The notes beneath the pieces are model-generated. The model was not told the origin of the DNA, did no database searches, and saw only the letters and a program-made list of their open reading frames with translations. This document shows, piece by piece, positions 1 through 5,856 of a DNA stretch of 8,206 bases. The translations under genes and the position numbers were made by a program. The stretch comes from Dehalococcoidia bacterium (GTDB lineage: Bacteria; Chloroflexota; Dehalococcoidia; UBA2985). The DNA lies in NCBI GenBank assembly GCA_030740415.1, contig JASLXI010000026.1, forward strand, positions 1 through 8,206. Direction: 5' to 3'. Each line of letters starts with the position of its first letter. Positions within the stretch are counted from its first letter, which is position 1.

Positions 1-98
1 TGTTGGGAGAGCCTTTGTAGTCGGAGGCATTCAGACGGTGGGACTCGGCGTCTATGGCCAGGGCAAGGGCTGACCGCGCTTATATTCAGAAGAGTCCT

Positions 99-268
99 CC
101 AGAGGGTGAAGCCCTCAATCCCTCGGGCCGCCTTACGGATGTCTTCCTGGTCCTCCACGCCTTAGTTGAAGGCTCTGGGATCGCTTGGATCTCGCCATAG
201 CGCCACGGCCACGGAGTAGGGGATGCTACATATTGAGCGACCAGGAGAGTGCTTGGCTCCTGTTTAGT
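99..268 (-). pseudogene. MmgE/PrpD-family gene fragment, decayed
   Basis: There is no intact gene in positions 1-314. Minus-strand translation gives a recognisable piece of the MmgE/PrpD family (2-methylcitrate dehydratase-like) broken over two frames. One frame (268-227) reads TKQEPSTLLVAQYV, and the next (227-165) reads SIPYSVAVALWRDPSDPRAF followed by N. Joined, they match the family's typical 'AQYSIPYSVAVAL' segment. Two extra bases at 228-229 cause the shift. A TAA at 162-164 follows, after which the same frame continues with VEDQEDIRKAARGIEG. A TAG at 269-271 closes the first frame upstream. No start, N-terminal domain or C-terminal end is visible, so this is a relic and not a working enzyme. 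The remaining bases (1-98 and 272-314) show nothing I can assign. The family match is from memory of the motif. Confidence 0.55.
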
Positions 269-314
269 CTACAGAGTCCGATTGCTATTAAACTGAGTTG
301 TTGACCCTAACTGA

Positions 315-644
315 TCAGGGGTAATCGAGGATGCTCACGGCAACGAAGCCTGCCTCCTGTTTCTCGTATACCACTCTGACCTGCTGCTTGTTCAGCATAT
401 GATCGTTGAGGTGGGCCGGAAAGGGCTCTAGAGGGCCCTCGGTGGTGAACATCCACGTCTTCCCTGCATCGTCCCGCACGGAAAGGGACTCGATTTCCGT
501 GATGCTCCTGGCCTGGACAGCTGTAACAAAGCCTTGCACCGTCCCTAGGGAGCCGCCGCCACCGCAAGCCACTAGGAAAAAGGCTCCCGCTAGCATGAAC
601 GCGAGAAGAGCGCTTCCTGCGCTAGTTATAGCTGGCCCTTCCAT
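315..644 (-). CDS. small lipoprotein, unknown function
   Basis: This encodes a 109-residue predicted lipoprotein. Residues 1-26 form a signal peptide ending in the lipobox LVAC, with the lipidated Cys at 27 followed by a GGGGS linker. The protein should therefore sit on the outer face of the cytoplasmic membrane or in the periplasm. Residues 35-109 (from GTVQGFVTAVQARS to the C-terminus) alternate hydrophobic and polar residues and look like a small beta-barrel or OB-like domain; I recognise no named family. ATG at 644 is the only good start in frame, although no convincing Shine-Dalgarno site precedes it. It is the last gene of the left-hand group, 178 bp after the polytopic membrane protein. 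It could belong to that operon or have its own control through the palindrome at 668-687. Being a real secreted lipoprotein is well supported; its role is unknown. Confidence 0.75.
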   Translation of the reverse strand: MEGPAITSAGSALLAFMLAGAFFLVACGGGGSLGTVQGFVTAVQARSITEIESLSVRDDAGKTWMFTTEGPLEPFPAHLNDHMLNKQQVRVVYEKQEAGFVAVSILDYP

Positions 645-667
645 CCGTGACAGGGCTGAGATACCAG

Positions 668-687
668 CCTGGGCTGGCCAGCCCAGG
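668..687. promoter_or_regulatory. perfect 20-bp palindrome upstream of small lipoprotein
   Basis: The sequence CCTGGGCTGGCCAGCCCAGG is its own reverse complement over all 20 bases. It lies 24 bases before the lipoprotein ATG at 644, inside the 645-822 gap. As DNA it could be an operator for a dimeric repressor. As RNA it would form an 8-bp GC-rich stem with a GGCC loop. No T-tract follows on either strand, so it is not an ordinary intrinsic terminator. Nothing else in the gap looks like a gene. Confidence 0.5.
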
Positions 688-822
688 AAGCTCCATGAGG
701 CACTTCAATTGTGAATCTCCTTATCGCATGGTAAGTAGTCATCAGACAGTGTGGGTTCTTCCTTCCTGCTGGGGCTCTGATTTGATTTTATGGTGCTCTG
801 GTAGGATGGTCAATGACCCTTG

Positions 823-2379
823 CTATGTCCGTTCCACAATCGGCTGGGCGATGATCCACAGGCTGATGGCGGTGTACGTCACCATGAGAGCCAACATGGG
901 ATACTGGCTCTTCAGAGCAGCTCTCTGGTCTTCTATGGTGCGCAGCGCAATTAGGTGGGCCAGGTAAACGGCGATAATGTGCCCCAGGACTATAACTCCC
1001 ACGCCTAATAGCCAAGCAAATCTTGCATTCACAAGGCCTATGTTGACTTTGTAGTCGGCGGTACCCAGCAGGTCCCATCCGTATCCGAAGGGGTCCGACG
1101 CCAGAGGTATGATCAACTGTCCCATTATTGCCAGCAGAGTAAAGAAATGGGCGATGTTGTACGCTAGGGCTATGGGTATTAGGGAATATACAAATGCTCG
1201 GGCAATGTATGAGGTTGGCAACCCACAACGAGAGGTATATGACATCATCCAAGAGAAGAAGAAATATGCTCCCAGGAAGATGATGGGGAACAGCAGCAGG
1301 CCCAGTGTATCAGTGGCCGCAATCGCGTTAGTGCCAAAGAAAGGGGCCATTGTGCTGAAGAGTGTGTCCTGGATGTCTCCCCAAATAGGTGTGGATTTGA
1401 AGCCATCGAAGGTTACCGTGGCTAGCATCAGAATGATGAAGGCTAGCATGTCCGTCGTGATGTCCTCCTGCCTCACTAGGCCCGCAGCATAAGGTCTCAG
1501 GTTCAGCTCCCGCTCGTCGCTGCCAGCCTGCTCCCAGCACAGATAACAATTGATGCACCCATCCCCGTGCTCCACGCAGCTGGTAGCGCATTCCAGACAG
1601 TAGCCTCCATGGGAAACCCGGGCCTCTATGGGCGCAAACCGGGCGAGAAATCCGAATATCACGGAGAATCCCTCGCCGTATCGGAGCCATACATGCTTGC
1701 CGAAAAGGAGCATTCCTCCCCAGGTGATTGCCGAGTACGTAAGGACCATCACGGCTATCATCTTAGGCTGGGAAGCCTGGGGATAGGCGTTTTCCAGCCA
1801 GGCAAAGCCGAGGAAGAGTACAAAGGCAGGCCACACTCCAAGCAAGCGTGGGTACTCGAATCCTAAATCCTTTTCCCCTTCTGGCTTAAGACGCCGGTAC
1901 ACTCCTTCAGCCCAGCCAAAGATGATGCTCCAGGGATTCACCAAGGCCCAGAGGTTACCCACCAGAGCTACGAAGAATCCCATGCCTATCCACCAGATGA
2001 CCCATACAAAGGTTGGAGAGAAGTTGACATTCGGGTCCTGCTCTCCCCAGATACCGGTAAAGATAACTAGTAGGAACAAGGAGGCCGAGGCCAGCTTGAT
2101 GGCAAACGTGAATAGCCTGGCTTGCAGCAGTGCAGCTAACCAGTGATTGTGGAGGAGGTTGAGCCGCCCGTACTTGCCAAGATTAGAAGCTCCCCTCACG
2201 AACAGCGCGATCACTACAAAGGAAAGGGCCACTGTGGCTCCGGCTCCAGCCAGGTAGTACTCCAGAGGAATGGGCAGATCGTAGCGCTCCCCGAAGCCGT
2301 GGGCGTAGGCCGGTCGAATTGCCAGGGCTCCTGGCACAGCGACCAAGAGCACTGAAAACCAGTGCATTGGTTGTCTCAT
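823..2379 (-). CDS. 10-TM membrane protein with six-Cys cluster (fenitrothion hydrolase-like annotation family)
   Basis: This encodes a 518-residue integral membrane protein. A signal peptide ends near AYA-HG (residue 26/27). About ten membrane segments follow, at roughly 40-62, 92-111, 122-147, 178-196, 206-226, 309-325, 356-379, 393-423, 453-478 and 492-512. The long basic loop between segments 5 and 6, predicted cytoplasmic by the positive-inside rule, carries six cysteines: C261, C264, C268, C275, C278 and C281. That spacing suits a metal or Fe-S site. Histidines H411, H467 and H475 fall within membrane segments and could bind metal or heme. The opening 'HGFGERYDLPIPL' and the 'TFDGF' segment recall a widespread family often annotated 'fenitrothion hydrolase' after a pesticide-degrading strain; that activity is not implied here. 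GAGAGG lies 8 bases before the ATG. The gene follows the cupredoxin-like lipoprotein by 32 bp, so the two are probably co-transcribed. Confidence 0.85.
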   Translation of the reverse strand: MRQPMHWFSVLLVAVPGALAIRPAYAHGFGERYDLPIPLEYYLAGAGATVALSFVVIALFVRGASNLGKYGRLNLLHNHWLAALLQARLFTFAIKLASASLFLLVIFTGIWGEQDPNVNFSPTFVWVIWWIGMGFFVALVGNLWALVNPWSIIFGWAEGVYRRLKPEGEKDLGFEYPRLLGVWPAFVLFLGFAWLENAYPQASQPKMIAVMVLTYSAITWGGMLLFGKHVWLRYGEGFSVIFGFLARFAPIEARVSHGGYCLECATSCVEHGDGCINCYLCWEQAGSDERELNLRPYAAGLVRQEDITTDMLAFIILMLATVTFDGFKSTPIWGDIQDTLFSTMAPFFGTNAIAATDTLGLLLFPIIFLGAYFFFSWMMSYTSRCGLPTSYIARAFVYSLIPIALAYNIAHFFTLLAIMGQLIIPLASDPFGYGWDLLGTADYKVNIGLVNARFAWLLGVGVIVLGHIIAVYLAHLIALRTIEDQRAALKSQYPMLALMVTYTAISLWIIAQPIVERT

Positions 2380-2411
2380 ATTACCTACCTCTCAGGAATC
2401 CGCTGGGCGTC

Positions 2412-3167
2412 CTATCTGGGCTGAACCTCCAGGGAGCCGAGGAGGACTTCTTCCTCTTCTTGCCCGCGTTCCTCCATGTCAACGGGTTCCTCTCCCTCAA
2501 GAACCACCGTGGTCATAGCCTGGATGTCGTAGTCACAGTGCTGGGCGTCGGACACGGTGGCCATTATCTGGTACTCTCCTGGACTTCCAATGCTTCGCGT
2601 ATCGAAGGTGACCTCAGGCTCTACATTCATGCTATGCATCTTCCCGTTCACGTACAGGTGCCAGTGGTTGCCGTCGTCCGAAAGCACTATATTCTCGGTT
2701 GTCGCCACTATGTCTATGTGGTGGGGCTCATCTGAGAGGAATGCGGAAACGCTTATCCCAGGAGGAGTCGCACTGAGTATCGGGGCAACCTCACACCGCT
2801 CTTCATCTTCATGAGCATGCACCGTACCTGCTTCACCCATCCCGTGCCCGCCGCCGGGATGGAACGTGATATTGAACTTACCGGTAGCATTGGTCTCGAA
2901 GACTAGAACAGTTATCCCCTCAGGAGAAATCGCCTCCTCATAGTCGTAGCCGTGGATGTGGATTGCGCCGGGCTCATCGCTGCTGATATTCAGAGTCAGA
3001 GTATCGTTCTGTTTCGCCTCCATAACGTTGATGTTGAGTTGGCGTTCGTTGATCTCAAGATCGAAAATGAGATCCTCTGGTTCACCTCCCCCGCACGCTG
3101 CAATGAGGACCACGTATGCGGCGGTGACCAGTAAAATATGGGGGTTTCCCAGGCTCCTTGGATTCAT
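2412..3167 (-). CDS. His-rich two-domain lipoprotein with cupredoxin-like domain
   Basis: This encodes a 251-residue predicted lipoprotein. I chose ATG 3167 over the ATG six codons upstream (3185) because GGAGGAG lies 9 bases before it and the result is a normal signal peptide. The lipobox IAAC places the lipidated Cys at residue 25. Domain 1 (about 30-120) has a cupredoxin-like look, with the motif HIHGYD and then a strand ending FNITFHPGGGHG; several His are possible copper ligands. A His/acid linker (TVHAHEDEER) joins it to domain 2 (about 130-225). Domain 2 contains HHID, NHWHLYVNGKMHS and SPGEYQIMATVSDAQHC, a His-rich beta-sandwich pattern. A Glu-rich stretch (GQEEEEV) precedes the ending LGSLEVQPR, which resembles a cupredoxin C-terminal strand. 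Thirteen His and the operon context suggest extracytoplasmic metal binding, probably copper. Exact ligands cannot be fixed from sequence alone. Confidence 0.8.
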   Translation of the reverse strand: MNPRSLGNPHILLVTAAYVVLIAACGGGEPEDLIFDLEINERQLNINVMEAKQNDTLTLNISSDEPGAIHIHGYDYEEAISPEGITVLVFETNATGKFNITFHPGGGHGMGEAGTVHAHEDEERCEVAPILSATPPGISVSAFLSDEPHHIDIVATTENIVLSDDGNHWHLYVNGKMHSMNVEPEVTFDTRSIGSPGEYQIMATVSDAQHCDYDIQAMTTVVLEGEEPVDMEERGQEEEEVLLGSLEVQPR

Positions 3168-3176
3168 AATTTTGTT

Positions 3177-3183
3177 CTCCTCC
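3177..3183 (-). promoter_or_regulatory. ribosome binding site deciding the lipoprotein start
   Basis: GGAGGAG on the minus strand lies 9 bases before the ATG at 3167. It overlaps the alternative upstream ATG (3185), which itself has its nearest purine-rich site about 16 bases away. This favours 3167 as the true start. Confidence 0.65.
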
Positions 3184-3194
3184 ATGTATGTCTG

Positions 3195-3749
3195 TTACCT
3201 TCTCCTTGACAACCTACTTCTGGCTGACTGTCGAAAGTACCAGGCTATGGCCATAAGAAAGGGGATGGCGGATATGAGGACTATGATTATCCCCCAGTTT
3301 ATACTGCCGGATACTACCATCAATGGGAACTCCACCCTGGTCATTTGGTCATTCTCAGTGATGTCGACCGTGAAGCCCCATTCTCCCTCTTGTGGTAGCG
3401 TCATGTTGAGGTCGTACCAGTTGAAGGTGGGGGGTACAGTGTAGGTATCTATGGGGCCCACTGAGAGAGATTCCGACGTTGGGCCGAGGGCTCTCACCCT
3501 GACTGTGGCATCGTTAACAGGTTGTCGATTCTCCAGAGTTCGCAAGACTATGACCATGTGCAGGCTACCTACTCTTGGGGTAGCCGGAGATATCCTGACT
3601 TCCACCCGATACAGCCCCTGAGTGGTCTCAAGAATGGGCACCGTTTGTCCGTTTGCCTCCACAGAGTGGCCACCAGTGTTGAGCCAGAGAGCTAGCACTG
3701 GCAATGTGACCATTGCTATGGAGACGGCCTTCCTACAATTCACCAACAT
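3195..3749 (-). CDS. YtkA/FixH-like membrane-anchored protein
   Basis: This encodes a 184-residue protein starting at ATG 3749. A longer reading from 3893 is open, but its extra 48 residues overlap the end of the upstream gene and hide the signal peptide, so I reject it. Residues 8-24 (AVSIAMVTLPVLALWLN) are a signal peptide or N-terminal anchor. Residues 45-148 form a beta-rich extracytoplasmic domain with the pattern YRVEVRISPATPRVG, then PVNDATVRVRALGP, then LPQEGEWGFTVDI. This matches the YtkA/FixH/CopC-like immunoglobulin-fold style often found beside metal-related membrane proteins. A membrane helix (about 150-172) and a basic tail (RQSARSRLSRRR) anchor it with the tail in the cytoplasm. 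It is 74 bp downstream of the His-rich protein and 27 bp upstream of the cupredoxin-like lipoprotein. Family assignment is moderate; membrane anchoring is strong. Confidence 0.75.
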   Translation of the reverse strand: MLVNCRKAVSIAMVTLPVLALWLNTGGHSVEANGQTVPILETTQGLYRVEVRISPATPRVGSLHMVIVLRTLENRQPVNDATVRVRALGPTSESLSVGPIDTYTVPPTFNWYDLNMTLPQEGEWGFTVDITENDQMTRVEFPLMVVSGSINWGIIIVLISAIPFLMAIAWYFRQSARSRLSRRR

Positions 3750-3823
3750 ATTTCCCACGACGGCTAAGGGGATGAGATGTACGACAATCGCTTCTCCGCA
3801 TGAGAAGTCGAAGATAGGTAGAG

Positions 3824-4303
3824 CTAAGGAGAGGTAGCGGGGGGTCTTTCCAGAGGATGAGGCTGGTTCTGTGGTCTCAGGAGGTAGAGCCATATCAGCA
3901 TCAACAGAGAGGACAGGATTATGGAAGATGTCGCGATGGTGGGCAATGCAGACACGCCCTGAAGATAGTTAACGATTGTGGGAACGACGGCCGCGAACAT
4001 TATGGGCGTCGGCGTCGTCACTGTGCCACCAAGGGTGACAGAATTTGAACCCAAGCCTTGTCCTTCCAGGTCCTGAGTTCCACCTTCCTCGATGGCCTCA
4101 GCAGGGTGGTGATGAGAGTTGGGAGCCAACTGCTCTAGGAGATGGTGTCGGTGAAGCTGATTCTCGTTAGCATGGCGCCCCTCCGACCAAGCGTAGCCCG
4201 TGACCAGAGGTGAAAAAAGCAATACAGCTGCTAGCAGCAAGGGTGTGATCGCTGAGTGGCTAACATGTCTATTGAAGAGGTGCTCCTTGCGGCCTGACAC
4301 CAT
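3824..4303 (-). CDS. His-rich membrane-anchored protein, unknown family
   Basis: This encodes a 159-residue protein. I prefer ATG 4303 to the GTG at 4336 or the ATG at 4318 because it puts a normal basic N-terminus before the hydrophobic segment and sits six bases after a good -10 element. Residues 18-38 are a signal peptide or first membrane helix. The next stretch, 44-66, is His-rich (RHANENQLHRHH, then SHHH), with seven His and acidic residues following. Residues 100-120 are mildly hydrophobic, and 123-143 (IATSSIILSSLLMLIWLYLL) form a clear membrane helix, followed by a short proline-rich tail. The likely arrangement is an extracytoplasmic His-rich segment held by the membrane. I recognise no family. 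As the first gene of the left-hand operon, it may capture metal ions for the downstream cupredoxin-like protein; that is inference. Confidence 0.65.
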   Translation of the reverse strand: MVSGRKEHLFNRHVSHSAITPLLLAAVLLFSPLVTGYAWSEGRHANENQLHRHHLLEQLAPNSHHHPAEAIEEGGTQDLEGQGLGSNSVTLGGTVTTPTPIMFAAVVPTIVNYLQGVSALPTIATSSIILSSLLMLIWLYLLRPQNQPHPLERPPATSP

Positions 4304-4309
4304 GATTCC

Positions 4310-4338
4310 ATGATACATTGGATGACAGGCAATCACAA
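4310..4338 (-). promoter_or_regulatory. possible leaderless promoter for the envelope operon
   Basis: The minus strand shows TTGTGA (4338-4333), a 17-base spacer, and TATCAT (4315-4310). These match the sigma-70 consensus at 4 of 6 and 5 of 6 positions. Exactly six bases separate TATCAT from the A of ATG 4303, so transcription would begin at or beside the start codon. No Shine-Dalgarno site of useful strength is present, which fits a leaderless message. Confidence 0.4.
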
Positions 4339-4395
4339 GGACTTACCGCGTTCGCTGGAAACCTAGAGTTTGATTGGTGTGTTGTGCTTTTCTAA

Positions 4396-4420
4396 CAGAT
4401 ACGCATTCCCTGTGTATCTG
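4396..4420. repeat. 10-bp stem hairpin beside the tRNA relic
   Basis: The plus strand reads CAGATACGCA, loop TTCCC, then TGTGTATCTG. This makes ten pairs with one G-T wobble and a five-base loop. It lies 8 bases past the 3' end of the tRNA-Arg relic in the minus direction. No run of T follows on either strand, so a standard terminator is unlikely. An operator, a processing signal or an element remnant are alternatives. Confidence 0.6.
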
Positions 4421-4428
4421 GAAAGTAG

Positions 4429-4485
4429 TACGCCCGGAGGGATTCGAACCCACGACCCTCGGTTCCGGAGAGCGGTGGTGGGCGT
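4429..4485 (-). pseudogene. tRNA-Arg(CCG) remnant lacking a D-arm
   Basis: Read on the minus strand, the 3' half is a clear tRNA-Arg. It has an anticodon loop CTCCGGA (anticodon CCG), a T-arm GTGGGTTCGAATCCCTC, and an acceptor 3' strand CGGGCGT with discriminator A; no CCA is encoded. The 5' end (ACGCCCA) pairs with the acceptor strand at six of seven positions. Only nine bases then separate it from the anticodon loop, so the D-arm is missing, and the anticodon stem has two mismatches (C-C and C-A). At 57 bases against a usual 76 or so, it cannot be a normal bacterial tRNA. It could be a deletion-bearing pseudogene or the att-site half left by an integrative element. The plus strand translates to the well-known antisense-tRNA artefact GGIRTHDPRFRR, which is not a protein. 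Confidence 0.75.
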
Positions 4486-4604
4486 ATCATCTAGCGTCAA
4501 TAAATACAAAACAGTATGGTTGTTCAGATGCATGGTAAAGGGAGTTTGTGCTTCATATACCCGCTCGTAGATAAGCAGTAAACAACCGCGGGTAATCTAG
4601 GAAG

Positions 4605-5627
4605 TTAGGTTCTTAGCCTGGTCGTCAGCACCCACATCGGTCTCTGGCCCAGAGGAATAGTCTCCAGGGGAGCGAGCTCACCCGTATCGGCATTAATTCT
4701 GAATGAGGTCAGGCGGCCCGATTCCGATCCAGCGGCGAAGAGAAAATTGCCCTCAGGATCGAGGCTGAAGGCGCTGGGCACAGGTTCAGTCGACACCTGG
4801 CCTATGGCTGTCAGATTTCCAGTGGAGGCGTCGACTGAGAAGCCCGCGATGCTGTTGTGGCCTCGGTTACCAGCATACAGGAATTTCCCAGAAGGAGAGA
4901 TTTGAATCTGGGAGCATGTGTTTGGCTCTGTATAACCATCGGGCAGCGTCGTTATAGTTTGAAATGCCGACAGTGTTCCCCCTGAAGTGTCGAGGCGATA
5001 GCCGGTTACACTACAGCCCTGCTCATTGGAAAAATAGAGGATATCTAGGGTTGGATGGAAACAGTAGTGGCGTGGCCCTAAGGTCTCTTTCGGCTCGACC
5101 CTTGGGGGCGAGTTTGGCGTAATATGGCCAGTATTTTCGTCGAATCTGAACTGATAGATGGCGTTAGGGCCGCGCCCTGCGATGTGAGGCACGAAGGCAA
5201 ACTTATTGGATCGATCGGTCTGCATAGCGTGGGCGCCAGTGGCTGTCTCTAGCCATTCGATAGGTGATTCACATACGGCGCCGCCCAACCCTATTGGATG
5301 CACGGCTGCATGCGCGCCTTGGTAGTAGGCAGACAGCATATACTTGCCATTTCGGTCTGTGGCCAAATACGTGGGATTTGCTTCAAGCGGCACCGTCCCT
5401 TTGGGCGTCAGTTCTCCTGTGTCCTGGTCAATGCGGAAACTGGATATCGCCGGATTGGTCCGATGCCCGACGTAAAGAACATTCCGATCCGGGCTTATAG
5501 CTAGAGGTGAAGGCCCACCCGATACAGACGCTTCAGCCTTTGCCGATAGCTTACCAGTAGCCGTATCTGTATTGAAGACCAATATCTTGTCTTCGTCTTG
5601 CAAGGAAACATACATGTAATCTGGCAT
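4605..5627 (-). CDS. lactonase-family beta-propeller protein
   Basis: This encodes a 340-residue protein of the lactonase family (6-phosphogluconolactonase / cycloisomerase-type seven-bladed propeller). It is built from repeating blades of the form 'SPDRNVLYVGHR...ISSFRIDQDTGELTPKG'; similar units recur, for instance SPSGKFLYAGNRGHNSIAGF near 240-260 and DPEGNFLFAAGSESGRLTSF near 290-310. The length is normal for the family. No signal peptide is seen, so it is probably cytoplasmic. It presumably opens a lactone made by an upstream oxidation step, which would suit a nearby Gfo/Idh/MocA dehydrogenase; the substrate is unknown. The start at ATG 5627 is supported by GAGGAGG 8-9 bases upstream. 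A TATAAT element lies 44 bases upstream, so it may be transcribed independently of the MFS gene, which ends 229 bp away. Confidence 0.9.
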   Translation of the reverse strand: MPDYMYVSLQDEDKILVFNTDTATGKLSAKAEASVSGGPSPLAISPDRNVLYVGHRTNPAISSFRIDQDTGELTPKGTVPLEANPTYLATDRNGKYMLSAYYQGAHAAVHPIGLGGAVCESPIEWLETATGAHAMQTDRSNKFAFVPHIAGRGPNAIYQFRFDENTGHITPNSPPRVEPKETLGPRHYCFHPTLDILYFSNEQGCSVTGYRLDTSGGTLSAFQTITTLPDGYTEPNTCSQIQISPSGKFLYAGNRGHNSIAGFSVDASTGNLTAIGQVSTEPVPSAFSLDPEGNFLFAAGSESGRLTSFRINADTGELAPLETIPLGQRPMWVLTTRLRT

Positions 5628-5635
5628 TCCTTATT

Positions 5636-5643
5636 CCCTCCTC
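5636..5643 (-). promoter_or_regulatory. strong ribosome binding site of the lactonase gene
   Basis: GAGGAGGG on the minus strand lies 8 bases before ATG 5627. It is the best Shine-Dalgarno site in the right half of the window and fixes the start codon. Confidence 0.75.
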
Positions 5644-5670
5644 TACGGCTAGGACTCACAGAGCAAATGT

Positions 5671-5676
5671 ATTATA
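5671..5676 (-). promoter_or_regulatory. -10 element upstream of the lactonase gene
   Basis: A perfect TATAAT occurs on the minus strand in the 229-bp gap before the lactonase. It would place the transcript start about 35 bases before ATG 5627. No good -35 hexamer is visible at 16-18 bases, so this is a candidate only. The rest of the gap (5677-5856) shows no gene or repeat I can support. Confidence 0.4.
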
Positions 5677-5856
5677 GTACTTTCTGCTTCATCTACGGGA
5701 CGGGCTATCTGCAGTTGTATGCGCTCACTGATCCAGAGAGCATCCACCCTAGAAACACTACGAGGCTCAATTTACCACAGGTGTGTCTCCGCAAAAAGTT
5801 CACCGGTCCGCCAGGGAGGGATGTGTTCGCGTTGCAAGAATCATGAGTCATTCGGC

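Noticed and set aside
2..73. Plus-strand tail VGRAFVVGGIQTVGLGVYGQ plus GKG, ending in TGA, as the end of a gene entering from the left
   Set aside because: Only 23 codons are visible and no family is recognisable. The minus strand of the same bases is also open, so neither can be supported.
788..1252. Minus-strand 154-residue open frame and several plus-strand frames over the polytopic protein
   Set aside because: They are shadow frames of the 518-residue membrane protein, without domains or start signals.
3750..3893. Upstream extension of the YtkA/FixH-like protein
   Set aside because: The 48 extra residues overlap the end of the upstream gene, have no family character and bury the signal peptide. 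The start at 3749 is better.
4370..4570. Plus-strand open frame containing GGIRTHDPRFRR
   Set aside because: This is the familiar artefact of translating the antisense of a tRNA-Arg; the strand opposite holds the tRNA relic.
4558..4594. TACCCGC ... GCGGGTA inverted repeat as terminator of the lactonase gene
   Set aside because: It has a seven-base stem with a 23-base loop and no T-tract; too weak to call a terminator.
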